Positions 1 to 10,857 of a stretch of DNA of 64,000 nt are shown piece after piece (position 1 is the stretch's first letter; every line of letters begins with the position of its first letter). The notes below the pieces were generated by a model, which saw only the letters and a list, made by a program, of their open reading frames with translations, did not search any database and was not told where the DNA came from. Origin of the DNA: Hydractinia symbiolongicarpus (Eukaryota; Cnidaria; Hydrozoa; Anthoathecata; Hydractiniidae); assembly GCF_029227915.1 (NCBI RefSeq), contig NC_079875.1:20143001-20207000 (forward strand), read 5' to 3'. A program made the position numbers and the translations under genes.

Positions 1-395
1 CGTAGTCCATTGGGAGTGGAAGGATTAGATAGGGATAGGGAAATGTATGTTTTAGCAAAGTCGCTTGCGCGTACAGCGGTAACGTCACAAGAAATCCAGC
101 ACAATTCCCTATTAGACAGCACCATCCACTACCATCCCATATTGATGCCCAAATTTTTCTAGCACAATCCCTAAAAATCAACTAGCACACAGGGGAAACT
201 TCCTAATGATACTAATATTCATCAAAATTACAACGCATGCGCAGTAAAGAATAAAATTGTGTTAGTATTGTGCATAATGAAATCTTCCCACTTTGTTAAA
301 AATTGTATATAGTAAAGAGAGAAATGGATTCATACACTGTCAAATAATTACGTGATATTGCAAAAACCCGTTGGCTATGTAAAGGCATTCAAGGA
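1..395. other. Non-coding flank, nothing recognised
   Basis: I see no coding exon, RNA gene or repeat that I can name here. Open frames are short and have no start context. Confidence 0.4.
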
Positions 396-1130
396 ATGCG
401 TAAGAAGGCTGTTGAAAGAAATCATTGGCTGCTTGAGGAAGTGCAGGAAGTTCAAAACGCGGGACATATGTAACAAGGCCGTTAAAAGAAATCCCCCCCC
501 GCTCGAATATGTACGAGATCAATTCAAGACGCAAGACATATGTAACAAGGCCGTTAAAAGAAATCCCGCCACGCTCGAATATTTACCAGATCAATTCAAG
601 ACGCAAGACATATGTAACAAGGCCGTTGATACGTTTTCCCCAATATTCCAATACGTGCCCGACCGGTTCAAGACGCAGGACATGTGTACCAAGGCTGTTG
701 AAAGAAATCCCCGGTTGCTCATGTATGTGCCAGATCGGTTCAAAACGCAAGGCATGTGCAACGAAGTCGTTGAAAATGATCCCGACATGCTCGAATATAT
801 ATCGGATCGTTTCAAAACGTAGGACATGTGCAACAAGGCCGTTGAAAAAGATCCTGAGGTACTCGAATATGTGTAAGGGGGGCGTTATTCTACAATAATA
901 CTATTAATAAATGAGTTTTAAAACGCAAGACATGTGCAATAAGGCCGTTGAAAAATATTTCCATATGCTTGAGCATATACCCGACAGGTTCAAAACGCAG
1001 GATATGTAGAATGGGGTTGTTGGAAGAAGATTCCGGGATGCTCAGCCAGGTGCCGGATCAGTTCAAAACGCAAGATATGTACAATAAGGCTGTTGAAAAA
1101 CATCCCCAGGCACTCCACGGCCATTTAAAT
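396..1130 (+). pseudogene. Decayed tandem-repeat protein gene (24-aa FKTQDMCNKAV repeat)
   Basis: A 72-bp unit encodes a 24-residue repeat of the form VPDRFKTQDMCNKAVEKNP plus LLEY. The motif ttcaaaacgca starts at 451, 523, 595, 667, 739 and 811, exactly 72 bp apart, and again at about 915, 990 and 1062. The frame is not continuous. The first unit (from the ATG at 396) is in another frame than the units from 450. A stop interrupts at about 820, an insertion of about 30 bp separates the next unit, and further stops and a shift fall near 1008-1030. No ATG fits the longest frame. I read it as a broken copy of a repeat-rich protein, perhaps DUF4116-like; that family name is a guess and I do not know the function. 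A minisatellite that happens to be readable is the alternative. Confidence 0.55.
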
Positions 1131-1281
1131 CAGAGGAAACCTAGAAATAAAGTGTGCGCATGCGCCAATTTTTTTAAAATCCCGTACGATAAAATTTGAT
1201 GTCTTGATGACGTCATAGCTATTGACCTAACTGATTTAAATGCAATTTACCAATCTGTAGGAGGGCTAGCGGGATAAATAG

Positions 1282-1298
1282 TATTTTTAACCTTGGTA
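1282..1298. repeat. Target-site duplication, left copy (17 bp)
   Basis: TATTTTTAACCTTGGTA, identical to 5064-5080. The two copies flank the R2-like element. Confidence 0.75.
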
Positions 1299-1572
1299 TA
1301 GTACCAATTAACCGTTAAAGATGGCGGCACGAAAACATAAACAAGAAACCGAAAGTAATTAATTAGTAAACACATCTACGCGAAACTTGTGTTAAGACAC
1401 GAAACGGGTTTCAAAAGATTAACAAATTAATAATCACTTACTTCTTGACATTGTTGACTGCTGTTTAAATTGGAATTCATAATATAATTGACACACGGCT
1501 TACATCCAACACAACGCTGAAAAGACTTTACGCAATTAAAGATTTGTTTTGTTTAAAGATTTGCTTTAAAAG

Positions 1573-1727
1573 GGCACCCTCCTCATCGGGGACCTCTTAG
1601 GTAAGCCAGTAAACTTAAAATTTATTCTTATCTGACAGTTGGTGTTTGCGAGGGTGTTTGGTATCAAATTTAAGATTTAAAGAAGGCGCATTATAAAGGC
1701 ACCCTCCTTATCGGGGTCCTTTGAGGT
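1573..1727 (+). repeat. Twin hairpin motif in the 5' leader of the R2-like element
   Basis: GGCACCCTCCTCATCGGGG at 1573 recurs as GGCACCCTCCTTATCGGGG at 1698, 125 bp apart. Each can fold CCC against GGG and is followed by a second small hairpin (ACCT-CTT-AGGT, then CCT-TTG-AGG). The copies sit in the leader, so promoter repeats or structured RNA are possible. The function is not known. Confidence 0.5.
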
Positions 1728-1785
1728 AGGAGAGAAATTAGTTTTAGTGTATTTGTTTTGCGTCTATCGATTGTACTGAAACAGC

Positions 1786-4700
1786 ATGGATGGAATGATT
1801 AAACGACTATTTTATAATGATCAACCACCACCACAAGACAATGATTCTGAGGAAAGAAAAACAAGTTTGGGTGAAAATTCTATGGTTGAAAAAGGAAATC
1901 AATCTTCTGGAAACACTGCTATACCCAACACAAAATGGTTTGAAAACTACAATTGCACGCATTGTGAGAAGAAATGCAAGAGTTCCTCTGGACTTAAATT
2001 GCATTTAAAAGCCTGTAAACGAAACCTGGTGATAAAAAACCCAGAAAATACAAGGAAAATTAAAGAAGTCATTGCAGGTGTGTCTTTAACGGAAACTTCA
2101 AAAAAGAAAAACATTAAATTGAAGTCAACAACGCAAAGCTCAGGTGTCAAAACTTTGGAAAATCATTACGAAACCACTGTTATAAATAGAAATCAAGCAC
2201 AAATCAAGATTTGGGGTGATCATACGTTAGATGACGTGATACAAATCTTCAATGCCACGTACGACGAAGTTGTGCACTGGAGAAGAAACTTGTTTTCACT
2301 ACCAACAGGTGCAGCAGAGAAGAGATATATTACTGAAACAATAAGACTCATAGAGATCTGGAACCAACAAGTAGATTTATTAAAGGGGATTTCTATCAAA
2401 GCAGTTATGACGATGCCGATGCTTCTACTACAAAAACCATCATATAAGTCCAAAGCGAAGGATCACTCTGAATGTCTTAACCGTAGATTAAATCTCTGGG
2501 TGGAAGGAAGATTCGATGATTTGATGAGAGAATCGAGGACTATACAATCTAAAATCCCAAAACCAAATTCCCTGAATACTCCAGAGCAGTGCGCTAAAAA
2601 TTTCGCAAAACTAATGCTTCAAGGAAAGATACATGCTGCACTAAGATTATTGGATGATAAGATGTCTGGTGGAGTACTGGATCTAACTGATGAGACACTC
2701 CAAGAACTGAGGTTGAAACATCCAAATCCTGTTGACGCTGATGAATCTGTGCTTCTCAAAGGGGAAATCCCATTTATCGATCCTGCTATTTACAACAACA
2801 TAGATGAAACAACAATATTGAAAGCCGCACTTCGTACAAAAGGTTAAGCAGGACCGTCAGGAATGAATTCAGATGGCTGGAGACGTATATTAGTGTCAAA
2901 GAATTTTGGAAAGATCGGCGTGGAATTGAGATCATCTTTGGCTCGGTTTGCGAAAAATCTTTGTACAACTGCATTTGATCACACAGAAGGCAATTCACTG
3001 GAAGCATACATCGCTTGTAGGTTAATACCACTAGATAAGAAACCTGGTGTGCGGCCTATTGGTGTGGGGGAGGTTCTTCGAAGGGTGATTGGAAAGTCCA
3101 TAATATCAGTAATCAAACCGGAAATACTTGAAAGCGCTGGTTCTCTCCAATTATGTGCTGGTCTACCTTCTGGATGTGAGGCAGCTGCTCACGCCATGAC
3201 AACAATTTTTGAAGAAGAAGGAACAGACGCATTACTTTTAGTAGATGCTACGAATGCTTTTAACTCACTTAATCGGAAAGTGCTACTTCATAATATCCGA
3301 TACATATGTCCAGCTATGTCTACGTATATACAAAATTGTTATAGCTCACCATCGAGGCTGTTTGTTATGGGTGGGAAAGAAATATTATCGGCAGAAGGAA
3401 CAACTCAAGGTGACCCGTTCGCTATGCCAGCTTATGCAGTTGGAATTGTTCCTCTTCTCCCGCTGTTGAAGAATGACGTGGAAGATAGAAAGTTGAACAT
3501 AACTCACTGCGCTTATGCTGATGATCTGGGAGGTGCCGGAAAAATATTTGAATTAAAAAAATGGTGGGATAAAGTTGAGCATTATGGTCCATTATTCGGC
3601 TATTATCCTAAAGCATCAAAATCATGGTTAATAGTAAAGGATGAACATAAATTAGTAGCTGATGATGTCTTCAGTGACACGGAGATAAACATCACTACAG
3701 TTGGAAATAAATATCTTGGCAGCTTTATAGGTACACAAGATGAGAAAGAAAAGTACATCATTGGGTTGGTAAATGAATGGATTGTTCAGATAAAGAAGTT
3801 AGCTAAAATTGCACTTTTTCAACCACACGCTGCCTATGCTGCTTACATAAGTGGATTTCAACACAAATTTAACTATTTTATCCGGACACTTGGGGATATG
3901 AGCAAGTATATCAAAGTACTGGACGATGTTATCGACAATACATTGATCCCAGCATTGACAGAGGGACATAAATGTACCGAAAACGAGAGAATATTACTGA
4001 GTTTACCAATTCGCTATGGTGGTATGGGAATTGTGATATTAGTCGAATCATCAAAGAGAGAACATGAAAATTCTGTTGAAATGACAAAACAACTAGCAGA
4101 AAGAATTAAACTACAGCAAACGTCTTATAAATTTGACAAACAGTTACACAATAATATCAAAAGCAAAATCCTTAAACAGAAACAAATGTTGCATAACGAA
4201 AAGCTGAAAGAAATTCGCCAAAGCATGACGAATGAGCAATTACGAGCAAATGATTTGGCGACAATGAAAGGTGCTTCAAGTTGGTTGTCAGCACTCCCAA
4301 TAAAATCTGAGGATTATGCACTCAACAAAAGAGAGTTTTATGATGTCATACGAATGAGATATCGGTGGGATTTGAAGTTCCTACCAACAATTTGTGTCTG
4401 TGGAAAACGCTTCACGATTGACCATGCTATGTCATGTGTCAAGTGTGGCTATATTCATCAACGTCACGACGAATTAAGAGATACTTTGGCAAAAATATCT
4501 GAAGAGATTTCCAATGATGTAGAAACAGAACCGCATTTACAACAGCTGACTGGAGAAAAATTAAGCAATTCTGCAAACTCCACAGATGAAGCTAGACTCG
4601 ACATTAGCGTTAGAGGATTCTGGCAACGAGGTCAACGAGCATTTTTTGACGTAAGGGTATTTAACCCATTCGCTTTGACATACCTCAATCAGAAACTGCC

Positions 4701-4927
4701 TAATGCATTCATCTCCATTTATCTCCACTCTGTCGCATAAAGTAGCGGAAAAAAGAAATCTAGAACAAAGTACCGTTACAAACTGGCTTCGGACGAAATT
4801 ATCATTTTGTTTACTGCGTTCAGCAATACTCTGTATTCGAGGAACAAGAAATACAAAACGAAGGTTGATAAAAGTAGATGTTAATTGTCTCGAGATATCA
4901 AATGCAACGAGCCAACTTGTCAACTGA
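1786..4927 (+). pseudogene. Reverse transcriptase / restriction-like endonuclease of the R2-like element (interrupted)
   Basis: The frame opens at ATG 1786 and is broken by one TAA at 2845-2847. Reading resumes in the same frame (AGPSGMNSDGW...) to 4740. An N-terminal CCHC finger has C57, C60, H73 and C77. The RT domain shows motif A (LLLVDATNAFNS, about 3235-3270) and motif C (AYADDLGG, about 3511-3534). Toward the C-terminus a CxCG...HxxSCxxCG zinc motif lies at about 4396-4450, followed by LDISVRGFW and FFDVRVFNP, which fit the restriction-like nuclease. Near 4715 a deletion and frameshift move the conserved tail (NWLRTKLSF, LLRSAILCIRG) into the frame ending at 4927. In these elements the nuclease nicks the target and the RT primes from it. 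This copy looks inactive but young. Confidence 0.75.
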
Positions 4928-5063
4928 GAGATTTTATACTACGCACAATCGCCTGTACTATATCAGTCTGAGAAACGGAGAACTTTGTGTTGCTGTTTAG
5001 CTAGCTATTTTCTTGTCACTTGTAAAGTTCATAATTATTTAATATAAGATATTGATTTTTCTT

Positions 5064-5080
5064 TATTTTTAACCTTGGTA
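5064..5080. repeat. Target-site duplication, right copy (17 bp)
   Basis: Exact repeat of 1282-1298; it marks the 3' end of the R2-like element. Confidence 0.75.
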
Positions 5081-5372
5081 AGAGTGACCACACCGTCCAA
5101 AATGTCAATCATTTCAGCCGGATTCGCGCCCAAACAAAACACAAAAAACTTGAAAGCTAGCTAGCCTTATAGCAAATATTGCTCATTTTTGTCATATATT
5201 TGCGCTAATTCTACCCAAAAGAACGGTGTAAAATTTATCCTGAAAGTTAAAGGAACTATTCAATGATCTAATTCCAGTTGCAGTTATCTGCTGTACTTTT
5301 TTTATACGTGGTGATACAAGATTTTGCAACCACAACTTTTAGTTGAAATTTCACTTTCGTTTTGTCACAAAG

Positions 5373-8300
5373 ATGGCTGACCCAGAGAGTCAACACAATA
5401 TATATTTAACAAAACTGTGTCGAATTTGTCAGGAGCATACTGGTAAGGTCCTAAGAAATGCCTTATCCGTCACAAAATTTTCTGAAAGAATTGAAAAAGC
5501 CTTTAGAATAGACCTAAAAGGGGATATTCCAACAGTACACCCTAGAAAAATTTGTTTAAAATGCTACTCTTTAATGAAAAATGTGGAAACCAAAAATACA
5601 ACACCCATATTAAATGTGAAATCATGGTTTCCACATAATCCAAGTGACTGTGACACTTGCAAATTGGGGTCTATTAAATCAAGAGGTGGAAAAAAAACCA
5701 AATCTAAAAGTGTGGGAAGACCACCGAAAGATGGTAGTATGTGGACACGACACATGACTGAGGTGTTATACGAAAAGACTCCGGCAGATATCATACCAAA
5801 GAGATACAGCAGAGAGGATTTCTCTTGTAATAAGTCACTGCCAGAATTTATATGCTTTTTGTGCAAGGATATTCTTAGAAGACCTGTAGGGATAATGCCT
5901 TGTGAGCACAACTTCTGCTTAGAATGTTTGGTACCCAATATTGAAGGTAGGAGAGAAACGGACTGGAAATGCCCTCAATGCAAACTGCTTATAAAAAGCA
6001 ACCAAATTAATCCATCAAAAAAGATACAAAATCTCACAAAAATGTTATCGACCAAATGTAAAAGATGTGGTCATTTATTTAATTTGGACGAAGAAAAAGA
6101 AAAAAAAACAGCATGAGGCATCGTGCATCAGTCAATCTCCAACAATCAATGATGCAAAATCTGATGAAGCAGTTTTGCAAATCATCAGGAAAAAAATGGC
6201 CGAATCAAAACTTCCAAATAAAAGCATTGTATTCAAAACAGCTGGTAGAGTAAGTACACATTTTTTTAAGAAACTGGTTTTGTAAGGCAGGCTCAATGTT
6301 TCTTAAAAAATCAACCATTTGAGCCTGGAATGTTTCTTAAAAACCCACATAATATAAACTATACATATACATAACATATTTCAAATTAAACTCGAACACT
6401 GTTTATTCGGCAACAGGCAAACACAGGTGTTGACAGAAAAGGTCTATTCATTATATTCTCCATTCACATACGACATATCGTTTCTCTGGAAACTAGTTAT
6501 GCTTTCTGGTGTTTCAAAAATGACGTTTGTGTGAAAAAATTTTCTGGGTGGTATATAATGAAAGCTTGAATTATTTTCAGCCATTGGTTATGACTTCAAC
6601 ACCAACACCTACAAAAGAAAGTGATATTGCAAGTACAAAGACTATTCAAAACAGAACCAAATTTTTAAAAAATCAATTAATTGCAACATCTGGAAAAACT
6701 AAAAATGCAATTATTAAACAAACTGGAAAAGTTGTTAAGTCATTTTCTTCCAACGACAGACAATCTATCTTGAGCAACGCAAACATTCCTCAAGCAAAAA
6801 TTGATGCTGAATCATTAGTGGCTATGAAAGTTGATATGGGTATACCTTGGGAGAAATTGAAGACAATGGGCAGGTGAGTATACCTCAAAACTTTTATTAT
6901 GACCCCCTAATGTGATTTATTTTAAATTCTTCTAAACAAAAATATTTTAATCTTACAGATGGCTGAAAACATTTGACATACAGCCTGCATCACATAACAA
7001 GCAAAGACAAGTTGCAAAAGCGTGGTGTGGTGAGGATGTTATAGTTAAAGATGCACCATTTACATTCCCAGTTAAGGATATGAAGGGGGTTTTTACAATC
7101 CAAACAGCTCCATGGGCCTATATCAATGAATTACCACAACACATTGTTAATCATTTAGACTCATTGGCAGAGTAAGTTTGTATTTCAAATTATATAAACA
7201 AGGATTACAGTTGTACCTGCAGATGGTGAATATCTTCTTTTCTTTATAGAAGCAATCTCATGGTTGACCATTCATTCTTGAATAATGAGATCCAAATAAA
7301 GTTAGGAGGAGACCATGGCGGCAAATCTTTTAAGATGAATTACCAGCTGTGTAATTCATCAAAGCCTAATAATAAAGATAATACAGTGGTTTTCAGCATA
7401 TTTGAGGCCAAAGATTATAGATCTAACTTGATGGTTGGTTTGTCCAGATTCACCAAACAAATAGACCAGTTAGAACAAATGAAATGGAGGTAATAGCAAA
7501 CACATTGTCATAGTCCATAAACTAATCACGTCTGCAAAGCTCAAATATTTGACTATAATGGTTGTAATTACTAGGAAGCTCATTTTCCAAAACTAGTCAT
7601 AGTAGCAATACAGTAGTGAATAGATTTACAGTTAGATTTAATTATTCTTATAGAGGAAGATGCATTAGAGTATTTATGTGTGGAGATTATGAGTTCTTGT
7701 GCGTAGCATATGGGATAACTGTGCTAATGGTATGCTTAGCTATCTTACTTTTTCAGGCTGAAACTTAGAAAGTGAAAATAATGACTTGAAGTTAAACAAA
7801 TTTAGTTAGAGAGTTTATATTCCAAGTTAAACTTTATAATAATTCCAAATGTCTGTTCACTAAATATATATAATATATATTTCTTCAGGGAGGCATAACT
7901 GTTTATTTTGCCACATTACAAAAAAAGAAATGCAGAAGCCCAAAGCTGAAAGAGAAGCAGTTACCCAGCGAACTTTAAAATCTTTGACAGATGACTTACT
8001 GGCATTTCGCCAGTCAGGAGGTGACATCAAAAATGCCAAACACTTTAACAATGTAATTCATGAACGGTTATTCAACATTCCAATTGACCAGGTATATATT
8101 CAATCTGATGTTTTCAGAATTCCAATTAATGTGAATTTGGAAGTGAAATAAGACAATTCTTCAGTGGAATTAATTTTATAGTTATTTCCTAAATAATTTT
8201 TAATAACCGTATTTTTAGGTTGCATTGCCTGCACTACACATCTCCTTAGGAACCTTCCTTAAAATATTTAATATGCTTGAAACTGCTTGCTCAGATTTGG

Positions 8301-9701
8301 ACATCAAATTGACAGCAAATGGCCAAAGTTTGGATCCTGATGCATTAACTTTTATTGAGAGATGCCAGAAATTGAAAGATTGTAAGTGGGTTATAAAAGA
8401 CTGCGAGGAAAAGATTGAACTCGTTAATCAGGCATTGGCTGTTGAAATTTTTCAAAATCCCGAAAATGCAAATGAACTCCGGAACATATATGAGCCTAGA
8501 ATAGTATTCTTAAGTAACAAGTTAAAAGAAAAGGTATATACATAATATCTCCACTTTTTTGTTCATAAGTCTGTCAATTTTAAAAAATTAACATAAATAA
8601 AAATGAAAAAACTGATTACACAGCCAATTATTAAATGGTAATTTACTAGTTAATCTATGTCAAAATCAAAAAAATATCATGTTAAGACCTGTTGTAACAT
8701 ATTTGTGCTAAAATTTTTATCATAGTCTAACGAGGCTGAAAAAATTCAAAACGAGTCAGGAACAGAGCGATGGGATGGTCCTTGTACAAGGAAACTTGAT
8801 GAAACTTTAAAACTGTTGAATGTTGAACGACAAGCGTACCACGGGCGGAGTTTTGTTGGCAACCATGTGCATAAAATGCTCAAGGTGATTTGCAATTTAT
8901 ATATAATAATTATAGTAGTAAATCCAGAGTAATATCAACCACCTTCCTATATAATTATGCTTTTTTTTGCTTGGTTGTTGCTTAGGCCATGCTAGAAACA
9001 AAATAATTATCCCACCCAAGGTTACACAATATGTGTATTTAATTTTCAGGATGATAACATCATGAAACTTTGTAAGTCGATACCTGAGTTGATATGTCAC
9101 ATGGGATATAGAGGTACAGATGTTCATAAAGAAGCCATTGGAATCTGTGTTAAGTTCAAGAAACTTTTCTGGTACTATGCACAATGTCATGCGTTAATGA
9201 ACAGTAGAGAGAAATTTGACGAGAAAATGTTGAATGATTTAGGTACCTTTTTATGAATAACTTTTCCATGTTATGCCAAAAAAAACTACAATCAAAATTC
9301 ATAAAAGAGAGCTTTATTGCTGTGTGTCATGCATATGTGCTTGAATGTTGCTACAGAGTAATTTGCAGCCTATTTATTTTATAGAAACTGCAATTGAAAA
9401 CTTCATGAACTTTTACCGAAAAACTTGGCCAGATGCGTCGATTACGCCAAAGTTACACATGCTGGAAAATCATGCGATTGATTTTGTCAGAAGATGGGGT
9501 ACAGCATTTGGTTTTTATGGAGAGCAGGGTGCAGAGAGCATTCATCCAACATTCAACAAGTTGATGGCTACTTATTGTCAAATGAAGCCTCCCACAAAGC
9601 GATTGCAAGCAATGATGAACGAACACCTGACACGTGTCCACCCCAGGTCGCAAGTGCTTCGCCCCTCAATTAGGAAAAGAACACATGAGGAACGACACTA
9701 A
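5373..9701 (+). CDS. RAG1-like recombinase/transposase, nine exons, about 935 aa
   Basis: Exons by GT-AG signals and matching phase: 5373-6249, 6581-6873, 6959-7171, 7250-7489, 7893-8091, 8219-8533, 8726-8884, 9050-9242, 9385-9701. The start is the ATG in MADPESQ; an in-frame ATG at 5343 is the alternative. The N-terminal part shows C16/C19, then FRIDLKGDIPTVHP, then C61/C64 and WFPHNPSDCDTC, the order and wording of the vertebrate RAG1 N-terminal zinc region. A RING follows (C161, C164, C177, H179, C182, C185, C200, C203). The core has GGDHGG (D near 483), KPN...FEAKDYRSN (D near 518), a CxxC (NCLFC) and GEQGAES (E near 876 or 880), which fit the D-D-E order of RAG1/Transib-type RNase H folds; that match is inference. 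The only break is a frameshift at the A9 run 6100-6108. No RAG2-like Kelch ORF lies nearby. It could be a domesticated gene or a RAG-family transposon. Confidence 0.75.
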
Positions 9702-9712
9702 AATGACACTTA

Positions 9713-10099
9713 GGCCACCATCAAAATATGTTATGTTTGTGTCCTTAAGTTCCTGCAAAAATGAGAAAATGAGTAGGTCGGATTTTTCCTAGGGATTTTC
9801 AGATAGGAGCAATTAAATTTGTTCCCTGGACTAAAAAACAGTATAGCGCTACTCAACATTGTTTGCAGACCCTTTATACCACATAAGCCAACTGATGGCT
9901 TGTTCTCTTTTTTTTAATTTCCAATCAATTATAAAGCACATCAATTAAATATAATTGGATAGATAAAAAGATATCACGGCATCCAAAGGAAAGGAAAAAA
10001 AATTCCCGTTTTTTTTTTCTTTGACTTGTCGACTCGAGTTTTTATCACCGCAAGCAAGTCAGTCGGAGGACGCAAACATAACATATTTTAATGGCAGCC
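9713..10099. mobile_element. MITE, 387 bp, TTA target duplication
   Basis: The ends GGCCACCATCAAAATATG and GGCTGCCATTAAAATATG (right end read in reverse complement) continue with TTATGTTTGTGTCC / TTATGTTTGCGTCC. TTA stands at 9710-9712 and 10100-10102. TTA duplications with GG-starting ends suit the PIF/Harbinger (Tourist) class. It begins 11 bp after the RAG1-like stop codon. An extended version of the right end recurs at 28397. Confidence 0.65.
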
Positions 10100-10102
10100 T
10101 TA

Positions 10103-10456
10103 CTGTACTGTGCGTGGCTACCATGTTATGTTTCTAGGATGTATTTCTAAAATTTATTATAATGGAATTAGATGATAGCAAATATGGCTACTTCGGGTAT
10201 TTTAAAATTTTTTGGCTACCTTGGAGCTATAATGGTGCTCACAAAAATAACTACAGCAACATCACTCCAATCAAAATAAGTTCTCCAAACAATACTCTAT
10301 CAAAAAAAATTTACCTGATATTCCTAGTTTGGGTAGAACTTGAAATATCGTGTTCGATTTCCTTGCAACCACATTTCCAAGACGAATCCAGGTTGTCTTT
10401 TTCAGCCATGTGTCACCGCAGCTTATCGCCAAAGGAACTTGCTATTTTGGACTTTC
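10103..10456. other. Intergenic, nothing recognised
   Basis: No coding or structural signal stands out between the MITE and the transposon end. Open frames run into the adjacent AT repeat array and look accidental. Confidence 0.4.
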
Positions 10457-10458
10457 TA

Positions 10459-10735
10459 TGGTTGTTTATATGTAGCAAAATTAAAATATATATGCAACAA
10501 ATATATATATGTGCAACAAAAATATATATGTGCAACAATGTACATATTTATATGCAACAAAAATATATATGTGCAACAAAACACATATATATGCAACAAA
10601 AGCATATATATATATATATATATATATATGGAACAAAAACATATTTATAGGAAACAAAGACAAAAAATATATATGCAACAAAAAATACATATATGCTACA
10701 AAAATACATATATGCTACAAAAATAATATGCGCAA
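10459..10735 (+). repeat. Left subterminal array of ATATATATGCAACAAAA
   Basis: About ten imperfect copies of atatatatg(tg)caacaaaa, with a pure AT run near 10604-10628. The mirror array is at 15770-15980, which suggests transposase binding repeats. ORFs through it are artefacts of the repeat. Confidence 0.7.
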
Positions 10736-10857
10736 CAAAAAAGCATGTGTTCAGAGCAAGCCCAAATATCAGTCTGGTCTGTCTTTTGTGCCGTGACAAT
10801 CCGCAATAACAAAGTGGATCTATCTTTGCATTTAGTTTTTGAAAAGTTTATTTCGGG

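Larger units (their letters stand above)
1299..5063 (+). mobile_element. R2-like non-LTR retrotransposon, 3.77 kb, complete ends but mutated ORF
   Basis: The element is bounded by an exact 17-bp direct repeat. It has a 5' leader of about 490 bp, one long reverse-transcriptase frame (1786-4740, one internal stop) with a shifted tail to 4927, and a 3' end of about 135 bp with no poly(A). A single ORF with N-terminal zinc finger, central RT and C-terminal zinc motif plus nuclease is the layout of R2/NeSL-type elements with a restriction-like endonuclease; that part is family knowledge. The duplication lets the empty site be predicted exactly. The insertion lies in ordinary-looking sequence, not rDNA. 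Confidence 0.75.

Noticed and set aside
5081-5372. RSS-like or ProtoRAG-type terminal repeat before the RAG1-like gene
   Set aside because: I searched by eye for CACAGTG/CACTATG-type heptamers with a partner after 9701 and found no convincing pair.
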